Source: Phycisphaerales bacterium
GTDB taxonomy: Bacteria; Planctomycetota; Phycisphaerae; Phycisphaerales; UBA1924
DNA: 64,000 bases
Direction of reading: 5' to 3'
NCBI GenBank assembly: GCA_947459215.1
Contig: CANHCQ010000003.1
Location: 124,001-188,000 of the forward strand
Shown here: positions 16,559 to 25,901 of the stretch, piece after piece
How positions within the stretch are numbered: the first letter of the stretch is position 1
Layout: every line of letters begins with the position of its first letter
Program-made: the position numbers and the translations under genes
The notes under the pieces: model-generated
What the model was told of the DNA's origin: nothing
Seen by the model: only the letters and a program-made list of their open reading frames with translations
Databases searched by the model: none

Positions 16559-17610
16559 GCGACGGGAGTCAACGAATCCGCGCCTCGATCGTCGGCGGCA
16601 GCGGCTACGGCGGCGGCGAGGTGTTGCGACTGCTTCTGGATCACCCCAACGTCGAGGTGGCTCAGGTCACCAGCCGCTCGCAACCGGGCGTCTTCGTGCA
16701 CAGCGTGCACCCCAATCTCCGCGGTCGCACGAAGCTCGCGTTCGTGTGGCCCGAGGAACTCGAGGCGTGTGATGTGCTCTTTCTCTGCCTGCCCCACGGC
16801 GAGGCGAGCAAGCAGATCGAACGCCTCAGCACGCTCGCGCCCCGGATCGTCGATCTGTCCGCGGACTTCCGCCTGCGCGACAAGGCGGCGTACCGCAAGT
16901 GGTACGAGGAGGATCATCCCGCACCCGCGTGGCTCGATCGCGCCGTCTACGGCCTGCCCGAGCTGCGGCGTGAGACCATTCGCACCGCGCGCCTCGTCAG
17001 CGGTGTGGGTTGCAACGCGACGGCAATGAACCTCGCGTTGCTGCCTCTCGCTCGCCACGGGCTCATCAAGTCGGTGGTGTGCGATGTCAAGGTCGGCTCA
17101 TCCGAAGCAGGCAACGCCGTCAGCCCGGGGAGTCATCACCCGGAACGCGCCGGTGCCGTGCGTTCGTACGCCCCGACCACGCACCGTCACGCGGCCGAGG
17201 TCGAACAGGAACTCATGGAACCCTTCGGCCGCTTCGACCTGCACGTCAGCGTCACCGCGATCGAAATGGTCCGCGGCGTGCTCTGCACCGCGCACATCTT
17301 CCCGACCCGCAAGGTCGAGGAGAAGGAACTGTGGCGTTTGTTCCGCGAGGCCTACTCGAACGAACCATTCGTGCGGCTCGTGAAAGACCGCGTCGGGCAC
17401 TTCCGCTTCCCCGAGCCCAAGATCCTCGCCGGCACGAACTACGCCGACGTCGGCTTTGAAGTATCGCCCGATGGCTCTCGCATCGTCGCGATTTCAGCAA
17501 TCGACAATCTCATGAAGGGCGCCGCGGGCTCCGCCGTGCAGGCCATGAACCTGATGCACGGCTTCGCCGAGAACGCAGGGTTGACCTTCAGCGGGCTTCA
17601 CCCGATCTAA
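16555..17610 (+). CDS. lysY: LysW-aminoadipyl/glutamyl phosphate reductase LysY
   Basis: This is the ArgC-type NADPH-dependent reductase of the pathway, 351 residues, converting the LysW-linked acyl phosphate to a semialdehyde. It has the nucleotide-binding [14 protein letters not shown] near residue 14, and the catalytic cysteine in SGVGCNATA in place of the PGCYPT of true ArgC, as in LysY proteins. Later motifs [18 protein letters not shown] and HPERAG are family-conserved. The GTG start at 16555 overlaps the lysX stop. In the reaction order it acts after lysZ, although it is encoded before it. Confidence 0.92.
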   Translation: MSDGSQRIRASIVGGSGYGGGEVLRLLLDHPNVEVAQVTSRSQPGVFVHSVHPNLRGRTKLAFVWPEELEACDVLFLCLPHGEASKQIERLSTLAPRIVDLSADFRLRDKAAYRKWYEEDHPAPAWLDRAVYGLPELRRETIRTARLVSGVGCNATAMNLALLPLARHGLIKSVVCDVKVGSSEAGNAVSPGSHHPERAGAVRSYAPTTHRHAAEVEQELMEPFGRFDLHVSVTAIEMVRGVLCTAHIFPTRKVEEKELWRLFREAYSNEPFVRLVKDRVGHFRFPEPKILAGTNYADVGFEVSPDGSRIVAISAIDNLMKGAAGSAVQAMNLMHGFAENAGLTFSGLHPI

Positions 17611-17690
17611 GCGTTTCGATCTCGTAGGTTCGCTCGAACTCGCGTCATTCACACACGGCGTCATCCACGGTTTCCACTCTCATACCAGCC

Positions 17691-18500
17691 ATGAACACCA
17701 TCGTCATCAAGATCGGCGGAGCCGCGGGGCTCGACTTTGCCCACGCGGCAGCGGACATCGCGGAACTCATCCGCGCTGGCAATCGCGTCATCGTCGTCCA
17801 CGGCGGCAGCGACGCGACCAACGACCTCTCCCGTCGGCTCGGCATCGAGCCGACGTTTCTCACTTCCCCGAGCGGCCACACCAGCCGCCGCACCGACGCG
17901 AAGACGCTCGAGGTCTTCCAGATGGCGTGCCGCGGGCTGGTGAATCCTCGCATCGTGCTGGCACTGCAACGCGTCGGCGTGCAGGCGGTGGGCATCTCCG
18001 GCCTCGACGCGGGGCTGTGGACCGGGCCGCGGAAGAACGCGGTACGAGCGATCGTCGAGAATCGACCGGTCATCGTCCGCGATGACTACACGGGCACCGT
18101 TGAGAAGGTGAACACCAGAGTGCTCACGACGCTGCTCGATGCTGGATTCACACCCGTCATCGCACCACCCGCGCTCGCCGACGACGGCACCGCGATCAAC
18201 ATCGACGCCGACCGAGCCGCGGCTCAGACGGCCGCGGCATTGCGTGCCGACTCGCTCATCCTTCTCACCAACGTGCCGGGGCTGCTGCGGGCGTTCCCAG
18301 ATGAGTCGTCGCTGATCCCCGAGATTGCTCGCGCCGAGCTCGCCGCAGCGGAAGAGCTCGCACAGGGCCGCATGAAGAAGAAGATCATGGGCGCCCGAGA
18401 AGCACTCGACGGCGGCGTCTCCCGCGCCATCATCGCCGACGGCCGCGTTGAACGACCGATCACCCGCGCGCTGGCCGGAACGGGGACCGTGATCCGATGA
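17691..18500 (+). CDS. lysZ: LysW-aminoadipate/glutamate kinase LysZ
   Basis: This amino-acid kinase family enzyme of 269 residues phosphorylates the side-chain carboxylate of the LysW-bound amino acid, as NAGK (ArgB) does for acetylglutamate. The N-terminal IKIGGAAG and VVHGGSDATN match the ATP-binding glycine loops. The end carries the KMKKKIMGAREAL segment, equivalent to the conserved G-M-x-x-K-x-x-A region. The gene starts 80 bp after lysY and its TGA overlaps the ATG of lysK (ATGA). Confidence 0.92.
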   Translation: MNTIVIKIGGAAGLDFAHAAADIAELIRAGNRVIVVHGGSDATNDLSRRLGIEPTFLTSPSGHTSRRTDAKTLEVFQMACRGLVNPRIVLALQRVGVQAVGISGLDAGLWTGPRKNAVRAIVENRPVIVRDDYTGTVEKVNTRVLTTLLDAGFTPVIAPPALADDGTAINIDADRAAAQTAAALRADSLILLTNVPGLLRAFPDESSLIPEIARAELAAAEELAQGRMKKKIMGAREALDGGVSRAIIADGRVERPITRALAGTGTVIR

Positions 18501-19693
18501 CATCGCCCTCCCCCACCGCTGCGACGCCCTCCACGGCGACGACCACCACGCCGTCGGCGATCCCGTCCGACGCCGACGCAATCGATCTCGTCTTCGATCT
18601 TGTCCGCGAGTTCAGCCCGTCCAGGAACGAGCTTCCCGCGAGCACTCGCCTCGCCGAGCGTGCCGAGGCACTCGGGCTGCACGCGATCGTGGACGACACC
18701 GGCAACTTCGTCGCCAGCACCCACGCCGATCCGCTGCGTTCCTCTCCCGAGTATCGCGACATCGTGCTCCTCGGACACATCGACACCGTCCCGGGAGAGA
18801 TCCCGGTGCTGATCGACAACGGCATTCTGCACGGCCGCGGCAGCGTGGACGCGAAAGGCCCGCTCGCCACCTTCGTCATCGCGGCGGCCCGGCTGCGGGA
18901 TCGATTGCCGCCGGGCGTGCGGATCGTCGTCATCGGCGCGGTCGAAGAAGAGACACCCACCTCGCGCGGCGCGCGGGCGGTCGTCGACCGCTACCAGCCG
19001 ATTGCCTGCGTCATCGGCGAACCAAGCGGCACCAGCGGCGTGACCGTGGGCTACAAGGGCCGCCTCGTGGTGCGTGCGGAGGCTTCGCGTTCGCTCTCGC
19101 ACACGGCGGGACCCGATCGAAGCGCCGCCGATCGCGTGCTCGCATGGTGGAGCCGGGTCCAGTCCCGCGCGGCAACCTTCGCCAGCGAGACGCCTTCGCC
19201 GTTCCGTTCGCTGCAGCACTCGGTGCGGACCATGCACGCCGCCGACGATGGCTTCACCGATCGCGCCGAGCTCGTCGCGGGGTTCCGCCTGCCGCCGAGC
19301 GTGTCCCCGGAGCAACTCAAGACGGCCTGCCTCGACGAGGCGGGCAGCGAGATTTCGCTGACATTTGTCGGTGCCGAGGTCTGCTTCGAAGCCGATCCGA
19401 AGAGCACGCTCGTACGAGCCCTGACCGGCGCGATCCGCGAGATCTCTCCCGAGACTCGTCCTCGAATCCTCTACAAGACCGGCACCAGCGATATGAACGT
19501 GGTCGGCCCGACCTGGCGTTGCCCGATCGCGGCGTTCGGCCCGGGCGACAGCGCGTTGGACCACACGCCGCAGGAGCACCTCGTGCTCGACGAGTACTTG
19601 CTCTCGTGCCGCGTCCTGGAGCAAGCTCTGACACGCTTCGCGTCGGAAGCGATTCCCGCGGGGAGCGATCAGGGGCAGATCAACAGGTCGTAG
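18497..19693 (+). CDS. lysK: LysW-lysine/ornithine hydrolase LysK (M20 peptidase fold)
   Basis: This 398-residue M20-family metallohydrolase releases the finished amino acid from LysW. Metal and catalytic motifs are in order: GHIDTVPG (metal His and catalytic Asp), GRGSVDAKGP (bridging Asp), GAVEEETPTSRG (catalytic and metal Glu) and IGEPSG. The first 25 residues are Thr/Ser/Ala/Pro-rich and lie outside the fold. The ATG overlaps the lysZ stop. The last 25 bp overlap the 3' end of the convergent secreted-protein gene, so the final residues of both are encoded by the same DNA. No lysJ-type aminotransferase is in the cluster and it must be supplied elsewhere. Confidence 0.9.
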   Translation: MTSPSPTAATPSTATTTTPSAIPSDADAIDLVFDLVREFSPSRNELPASTRLAERAEALGLHAIVDDTGNFVASTHADPLRSSPEYRDIVLLGHIDTVPGEIPVLIDNGILHGRGSVDAKGPLATFVIAAARLRDRLPPGVRIVVIGAVEEETPTSRGARAVVDRYQPIACVIGEPSGTSGVTVGYKGRLVVRAEASRSLSHTAGPDRSAADRVLAWWSRVQSRAATFASETPSPFRSLQHSVRTMHAADDGFTDRAELVAGFRLPPSVSPEQLKTACLDEAGSEISLTFVGAEVCFEADPKSTLVRALTGAIREISPETRPRILYKTGTSDMNVVGPTWRCPIAAFGPGDSALDHTPQEHLVLDEYLLSCRVLEQALTRFASEAIPAGSDQGQINRS

Positions 19694-21129
19694 AGCACCA
19701 CGAAGATCTGGAAGTCGCTGTCGTTCACGAGGCCGTCGGAGTTGAGATCACCCGGGCAGGCGGCGGGCGTGAACTCAAGCGGCCCGACATCGATGGGGGC
19801 GAGCGGGCCGTAGGCGTTGGATACCAGCCCGACGTCGGCCACCCGGAGCTTACCGGCGAAGTCCTTGAAATCCGTGGGCTGGCAGGCGAGGTACGTGGTG
19901 ACCAGACCGCAGTCGATGCAGGGCGACGTGCTCTGCAGGTTGAAGTTGTTGGCGAAGGCGTTGACGAAGCGCGGATCACCGTTGAAGTTTGTGCCGCTGG
20001 CGGTGCCCGGGACGAGCGAGTTGGTGACGGCGGTCACGTTGAGCGTTCCGGTGTTGTCCCAGAAGATCGAGTTCGCGATGGAGTTGATGTTGGCGAGGTC
20101 GAAGAGATCGCTCGGGCCGCAGCGGGTGAAGAGGCAGTTCGAGAAGCGGGCGAAGCTGTTGACGGTGCCGCCGCCGCTGACGGCGCCGAGATCGCGGAAG
20201 ATCGAACTGGTGACCGTCGTCGAGCCGAAGTCGATTTCGATCGCCACGCTGCTGGTGTTGAACAGGCAGGAGTCGATGGCGAGCAGGTCGAGCGGGCTTG
20301 GCGATGCCGAAATCTGGAGGAGCACGCCATCGGCCGTGCCGGGGAGTGATGTCAATTCGACGCGCCGCAAGGAATTGAGTCCGCCGAGGTTCACGACGCT
20401 CGCCACCGAAGAGCGGTTGACGATCGTCATGTCCTGCGCCGTTCCGCCGTTGACCAGAAGAACCGCCGGGAAGCTGCCGGTGGGTCCTTGCAGGATCGTC
20501 TGGCCGATACCAGCACCGCGAAGAGTGAGCCCCGGCAGATTGATGACATTGGTCAGCGCATAGGTTCCGGCGGCGAGGTCGATCTGGTTCGCCCCAACCT
20601 GAGGAAGGATCGTGAACGCGCCCGCGATCGTGGGCTGTTCTGCGGGCACCCGGATCGGTGCGGGCACGCCGTTGACGGGACGGATCTCGACGATCGCGTC
20701 GGGGCTGAAGTTGACGGCGACAATCTCCCAGGTGCCCGCCACCGAGCTGTCGTAGCGGACATAGTCCTTGGTCTGGCTATTTGAGGGCTCGCCGAGGCGC
20801 CAATTGCGGTAGCTGCTGGTCGAGCCGTCGGACCAGACGAGCGTCCCCTCGGAAGAGGCGTCATTGAGACCGATGTAGGGCTTGGTGTTGGTGAGCACGA
20901 CGTTGTTGCGGACCCAGGTGTTCTCCGCCGCGTCGTCGATGCTGGCCAGATCGCCGCCCATCGCCACCGCGAGGGCACGGAACTGGTTCCAGTCTCCCCC
21001 GGTGATTCGGTAGTAGCGGGACTGGTTCGCGGGGTTGAAGAAAGGCCCGCCGGCGACGGTGACCGCGGCCTGTGCAAGTCCGGCGAGAGCGCAGCACGAC
21101 AACACCGACAGCGATGAAGCGAAACGCAT
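19669..21129 (-). CDS. Secreted C-type-lectin/beta-helix protein with dockerin-like tail
   Basis: This 486-residue exported protein has four parts. A signal peptide covers about residues 1-21. A C-type-lectin-like domain (about 25-145) shows GGDWNQFRALA, DDAAENTWVRNN, IGLNDASSEG and a late WEIVAVNF. A right-handed beta-helix region (about 160-430) has many I/V-N-x-S turns. The dockerin-like end is DLNSDGLVNDSDFQIF, finishing in LLICP. The ATG at 21129 has AAGGAG upstream, located in the 11-bp gap after the preceding gene, so the two are coupled. Its neighbour at 21141-22618 is a paralogue of the same layout. It probably binds surface carbohydrate or is attached to the cell envelope through the dockerin-like tail. 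Confidence 0.82.
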   Translation of the reverse strand: MRFASSLSVLSCCALAGLAQAAVTVAGGPFFNPANQSRYYRITGGDWNQFRALAVAMGGDLASIDDAAENTWVRNNVVLTNTKPYIGLNDASSEGTLVWSDGSTSSYRNWRLGEPSNSQTKDYVRYDSSVAGTWEIVAVNFSPDAIVEIRPVNGVPAPIRVPAEQPTIAGAFTILPQVGANQIDLAAGTYALTNVINLPGLTLRGAGIGQTILQGPTGSFPAVLLVNGGTAQDMTIVNRSSVASVVNLGGLNSLRRVELTSLPGTADGVLLQISASPSPLDLLAIDSCLFNTSSVAIEIDFGSTTVTSSIFRDLGAVSGGGTVNSFARFSNCLFTRCGPSDLFDLANINSIANSIFWDNTGTLNVTAVTNSLVPGTASGTNFNGDPRFVNAFANNFNLQSTSPCIDCGLVTTYLACQPTDFKDFAGKLRVADVGLVSNAYGPLAPIDVGPLEFTPAACPGDLNSDGLVNDSDFQIFVVLYDLLICP

Positions 21130-21140
21130 GGGAACTCTCC

Positions 21141-22618
21141 TTACGGGCAGATGAGCTGGTCGTACATGACTGTAAAGATCTGGAAGTCGGCGTCGTTCAC
21201 AAGGCCGTCGCCGTTCAGATCGCCGGGGCACGGAACAGGCGTGACCTCGAAGACACCCAAGTCGATCGGCGTGACGCTCGCGGTGTAGTTCGGCACGCTC
21301 GGGACGTCGATCGCACGGGGATTGCCCGCGAAGTCCACAAGATCTTCGGGCAGGCACGCCGCGAAATCGGCGACCGCACCGCGGTCAATGGCGGGTGAAT
21401 CGGACTGGAGCCGGAAGTCGTTCCCCGCGTCGTTGACGAACTTGGGATCGGCGTTGAGATTCGTGGGACCTTGAATGCCCGCGCCGATGCAGTACCGCAC
21501 GCCTGTTCCGATCTCGCCGGTGTTGTTCCAGAAGATCGAGTTGGACACGAAGGTATCGGGCCCGAACTGGAACTGGTTGCCAGGCCCACACCGCGTAAAG
21601 ACGCAATTGCTCATGCGAAGCGTGCCCGAACTCCCGCCGTTCTTGCTCACGGCCCCGAGGTCGCGGAAGATCGTGTTGATGATCGAGAGATCGCCGAACT
21701 CAGGCTCTACTGCGTACTCGCTGGTATTGAACACACAGCTATCGATCACAGTCGTTTCGGAAGACGTGGATCCTGAGAACTCCAACAGAGGGCCGTCCGC
21801 CGTGCCGAGGGTGGACGTGAACTCCACGCGCCGGATGCGATTGGCACCCGAGAAGACCACGGCTGAGGGGCCCGAGGAGCGGTTGACGATCGTCAGATCC
21901 GGCACGGCGGCATTGCCGCCCACCGACATGCCCGGGCTCGGGCTTGTGGGCATCAATAGGGTCGTCTGTCCGACGCCCGCGCCGCGAAGCGTGCGCCCGA
22001 AGACCGTAAAGCTCGAAGTGATCGTGTAGGTGCCGGCTGCCACAACGACTTCCGCGGCGTCCGTCTGGTTGGCGGCGATGATGGCAGCCTGAATCGTGGG
22101 TTGCTCCGTGGGAACCCGGATCGGCGCCTGCTCTCCGTTCACCGGCTTGATCTCAACGATCGCCTCGGGGCTGAAGTTGATTGCCACGATCTCCCACGTG
22201 CCCGCCGCCTGTCCGTCGTAGCGGACGTAGTGCTTCGCCGCGGTGTTGGAGGGCTCGCCGACGCGCCACGCGCGATAGCCGCTCGTGGAGGAGTCGGCCC
22301 AAACCAAGGTCCCCTCAGACGAGGCGTCGTTCAGGCCGATGAACGGCTTGGAGCCGTTGCCGACGACGGTGCTGCGCACCCATGTGTGTTCTCCGCCGCG
22401 TCATCGATCGTCGCCAGATCCCCTCCCAAGGACTGCGCGAACGCGCGAAGCTGGTTCCAATCACCCCCGCTGATCCGGTAGTAGCGCGACTTGGTTGTCG
22501 AGTTGTAGAACGGCCCCGCCGCGACCGAGACCGCGGCGGTAGCGGTCGTGCCCGCGACCGCACAAACGAGCAGGGCGGCCACAACGGAAGAATAAGAACG
22601 CGTGAAGCGGACGTTCAT
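21141..22618 (-). pseudogene. Frameshifted paralogue: lectin/beta-helix/dockerin protein
   Basis: The signal peptide and the start of the lectin domain are encoded from the ATG at 22616-22618 down to about 22383. The rest, from WVRSTVV onward, continues in another frame to the stop at 21141. The break falls at an ACACACA tract (22383-22389 on the plus strand). The intact paralogue has AENTWVR here, and removing one AC unit restores exactly that reading. The remaining 400 residues show no further damage: IGLNDASSEG, beta-helix region, DLNGDGLVNDADFQIF and a final QLICP. The lesion may be a recent mutation, a slippage-prone on/off switch or a sequence error. Confidence 0.8.
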
Positions 22619-22860
22619 GATGCAGGATTCCCTCGTGGTCTTGGGGCCAAGACAAACGCAGGCAAGACGCCCAGATACCAGAGAAGCGAGAAGAGCCGTC
22701 ACGCACCCTCACGGTCCGATCACGAAAACCACGAAGTCGTTGCAAGACTCAACCCCTGCCGAGACATCCCAGACGGATCCTTCCCGTCCGTGGGTTCACC
22801 CGGGGAAGCTATGGCCCGTTGGAAAAGGGGGCTGGAACCGTCCAATACACTGCAGTACCG

Positions 22861-23489
22861 ATGGGGCATCGCACCGACGTCACCATGCTCTTGAACGAAC
22901 TGTCCGGCGGCGATGCCTCCGCCGCGGATCGTCTGTTGCCGATGCTCTACACCGAACTGCGGGCTCTTGCCGGTTCGTTCTTCAAGAACGAGCGGCGCGA
23001 TCACACCTTGCAGCCCACCGCGTTGGTCAACGAGGCGTACATCAAGCTCGTCGGCGGGGAATCGGGCGATCCGGTCCACGCCACGAGCCGCGCCCATTTC
23101 ATGGCCCTCGCAGCCAAGGTCATGCGTCAGCTGCTCATCGATCACGCGCGGGCCAAGCGGGCTCAGAAGCGCGGCGGCTTCGGCGAGGCCGGCGACGGCC
23201 AGAAACGCGAGCGGGTCAGCGACACGATCGCCCTCGCCCAGACGCCTTCACCCGACGGGCGCACCGAGGCCGACGTGTCGACCTGGAGGACGCAATGCAG
23301 GAGTTCGCGTTGCTCTACCCGCGCGCGGCTCGGGTGGTCGAGCTCAAGTTCTTTGGTGGCTTGACCGCGCAGGAGATCGCCACCGTGCTCGGCGTGGGCG
23401 ACGCCACCGTCGAACGAGATTGGGTGCTCGCCCGCGGCTGGCTGAATCGGCGTATGAAGCCGCCCGAGGATGGCCCGGAACAGGCTTGA
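22861..23489 (+). pseudogene. ECF-type RNA polymerase sigma factor, interrupted by a frameshift
   Basis: Region 2 is read from the ATG at 22861: LLNELSGGDASAADRLLPMLY, ALAGSFFKNE, TLQPTALVNEAYIKL and MRQLLIDHARAKRAQKR. This is the layout of the planctomycete/acidobacterial ECF group that accompanies protein kinases. Region 4 is in the frame one base back: DLEDAMQEFALL, RVVELKFFGGLTAQEIA and ATVERDWVLARGWL. The switch lies between GACGTG and TCGACC at 23272-23281. One extra base there (giving Val-Leu-Asp-Leu) would join the halves into a normal factor of about 210 residues. No slippery heptamer is present, so programmed frameshifting is unlikely. The gene is 63 bp upstream of the kinase. Confidence 0.82.
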
Positions 23490-23552
23490 GACACCCAAGA
23501 CGCACGCGAGCCCACCGCGTACCGCAGTACTTTCGCTACACAGCCATTCACC

Positions 23553-25901
23553 ATGAGCGCCGACGATCGCACCAAAGAACTCACGCTGGAACAACGCGTC
23601 GCGCGGGTGCTCGACGACGCCGGCGACATGTCGGGGCCGTCGCTGGTCGCGTTCGTGCGAGGCCGCTGTCAGGAAGATCCCGAGGTCGTGCGCGAGGTCG
23701 AAGCCCTGTTCAACTTCGCGGGCGATGAGAATCCGATACTCGATTCGCCCGAGTTCGCGCCCGACCGCCTCGCGCTCGATCGCCTGCACTCCGCCATCGC
23801 GTCCAAGGCGGACTCGTCGGACTCCCCCACTTCCGGATTCGACAAGGGTCGCGATCTGCAGATCCCGCTGCCGCAGGCGATCGGTCCGTATCGCGTCGTG
23901 CGTCTGATCGGCGAGGGCGGCATGGGCCTGGTCTACGAGGCCGAGCAGCCCAGCCCCAAGCGCCGCGTCGCGATCAAGGTCATCGCCCGCGGCATCGCAA
24001 CTCGCGCGATGCTCGCCCGCTTCCGCAACGAGGCCCAGGTGCTTGGCCAGCTCAAGCACCCGGGCATCGCCCAGATCTTCGAGGCTTCGACCGATGTCGC
24101 GACGGGCCAGGCGTACTTCGCGATGGAGTACGTCGAGGGGCCGCCGCTGACGCGGTTCGTGCGGGACCGCGGGTTGTCGGATCGACAGCGGGTCGATCTG
24201 CTTGCACGCGCGTGCGACGCGGTGCAGCATGCCCACCAGAAGGGCGTGATCCACCGCGACCTCAAGCCAGGGAACATCCTCGTCGAGATCGCGTCGGACG
24301 GCACATACGCACCCAAGGTTCTGGACTTCGGCGTCGCCAAGCTCACGAACAGCGAGGGCGAGTCGGCCACGCTCGCGCTGGACGCCAACCGCATCGTCGG
24401 CACACTTGGATACATGAGCCCCGAGCAGTTCGAGGCCAGGCCCGAGCAGGTCGATACCCGCAGCGACGTGTACGCACTGGGCGTCGTCCTGTACGAACTG
24501 CTGGCCGAGAAACTGCCGCTGAATCTGAACGATCTCACGATCACGCAGGCGGCGACCAAGGTGCGCGAGCAGGTGCCGCCCAAGCTCGGGCGCGTCCGCG
24601 CTGTGCTCGCCGGCGATCTGGAAGTGATCGCTGCCAAGACTTTGCACAAGGATCGCGAACAGCGGTATTCGTCGGCGGCCGAACTGGCCGCGGACCTGCG
24701 GCGATTCCTCGCGCACGAGCCGATCACCGCCCGTCCGCCCGGAACGCTGTACACCATCCGCAAGTTCGCCCGCCGCAAGCCCGCTCTGACGGCGATCTCG
24801 ATCGGCTCGGTGCTTGCTCTGGTCGGCGCAACCGCGTTCTCTTGGGTGCAGTATCAGCGCGCGGTCAAGGCCCGCGAGGCCGAGGCCGCACAGACTGTGC
24901 TCGCCAACATGCGGGCGACCTCCGAACAGCAAGCCCGCGAGCGGGCCGACGCGGCCAACAGCGTGACCGAGGCGGTGAAGGACTACCTCGTCGTCCAAAT
25001 GATCGGAGCTGCGGCCCCGGACAAGATGGGCTACGAAGTCAAGGTCGTCGACGTGCTCAAGGTGGCCGAGAAAGGCATCGCCGAAAAGTTCGGCGGCAGC
25101 CCGAAGATCCAGGGCGAGCTTCGCTACGAGCTCGGTCGTATCTATAACACCCTCGGGATGTGGAGCCTGTCCGCCGAACAGCACGAGAAGTCCATCGAGA
25201 TCTACAAGACTCTCGAGGGACCTCAAGGCGTTCGAGTCATCAACGGCGAATCTCAGCTCGCGGTCGCCCTCGCCAACGCCGGCGAGCAGGAAAAGGCCCT
25301 CGCGCTCTTCGAACGCATCTATCCGCTCTTCCCGACGGTGATGCAGGACCAATACCTGAGCCGCATCAGCGCCGGCACCTCGTACGGCAACATGCTCCAG
25401 TCCGCCGGCAAGTTCGACAAGGCCGAGCCGATCCTCAAAGAGGCGATCGCGCTCGCCGACGAGTATCTCCCGGTCGGGCACACCTCTCGGCTCAACACGC
25501 GGGCCACGTACCTGGTGATGCTCAACGCGATGAACCGCGTCAGCGAGGTCGAGCCGCAGCTCATACAACTCCTCATCGAGCAGGAAGCCGCGAACGGAAA
25601 ATTCAGCCCACTTTCATTGACGACTCGCAACAACCTCGTCAACGTTCTGCTGCGGCTCAAGAACAACACCGAAGCACTCCGGTACGCCGAGGGCATGATC
25701 GAGCAATCCGAGAAGATCTTCCCCGAGGGCCATACCCATCGCGGAATCCCTCTGGTCACGGTCGCCGCGACGCTCCGGCGCAACGGTCGCCCGGCGGAGG
25801 CCGCCCCGCTCGCCACGAAGGCATCGGAGATCTTCGAGCACGCGGAGGGCGACTTCGCGTTCTTCGCCGAAAGAGCCGCCGACTTCGCCCAGCTTTCGTA
25901 A
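23553..25901 (+). CDS. Membrane-anchored Ser/Thr protein kinase with TPR-type C-terminal domain, cut short by a stop
   Basis: The 782-residue product has a helical N-terminal region (1-105), then a Hanks-type kinase domain (about 110-385). Its motifs are GEGGMGLVYEA, VAIKVI (ATP lysine), HRDLKPGN (catalytic Asp), DFGVAKL and GTLGYMSPEQ. A single membrane helix lies near residues 410-430. TPR-like helical repeats follow, which would lie outside the cytoplasm. The frame ends at TAA (25899-25901), but the same frame continues as plausible TPR sequence to 26297, so the stop probably truncates a protein of about 914 residues. It pairs with the ECF sigma gene just upstream, an arrangement common in planctomycetes, where the kinase is thought to act on the sigma pathway. 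Confidence 0.85.
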   Translation: MSADDRTKELTLEQRVARVLDDAGDMSGPSLVAFVRGRCQEDPEVVREVEALFNFAGDENPILDSPEFAPDRLALDRLHSAIASKADSSDSPTSGFDKGRDLQIPLPQAIGPYRVVRLIGEGGMGLVYEAEQPSPKRRVAIKVIARGIATRAMLARFRNEAQVLGQLKHPGIAQIFEASTDVATGQAYFAMEYVEGPPLTRFVRDRGLSDRQRVDLLARACDAVQHAHQKGVIHRDLKPGNILVEIASDGTYAPKVLDFGVAKLTNSEGESATLALDANRIVGTLGYMSPEQFEARPEQVDTRSDVYALGVVLYELLAEKLPLNLNDLTITQAATKVREQVPPKLGRVRAVLAGDLEVIAAKTLHKDREQRYSSAAELAADLRRFLAHEPITARPPGTLYTIRKFARRKPALTAISIGSVLALVGATAFSWVQYQRAVKAREAEAAQTVLANMRATSEQQARERADAANSVTEAVKDYLVVQMIGAAAPDKMGYEVKVVDVLKVAEKGIAEKFGGSPKIQGELRYELGRIYNTLGMWSLSAEQHEKSIEIYKTLEGPQGVRVINGESQLAVALANAGEQEKALALFERIYPLFPTVMQDQYLSRISAGTSYGNMLQSAGKFDKAEPILKEAIALADEYLPVGHTSRLNTRATYLVMLNAMNRVSEVEPQLIQLLIEQEAANGKFSPLSLTTRNNLVNVLLRLKNNTEALRYAEGMIEQSEKIFPEGHTHRGIPLVTVAATLRRNGRPAEAAPLATKASEIFEHAEGDFAFFAERAADFAQLS

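Noticed and set aside
23270-23284. Programmed -1 frameshift in the sigma factor gene
   Set aside because: No X-XXY-YYZ heptamer or following stem is present, and relatives of this sigma group are made from one frame.
25899-25901. Stop codon recoding in the kinase
   Set aside because: The codon is TAA, which is not used for selenocysteine or pyrrolysine.
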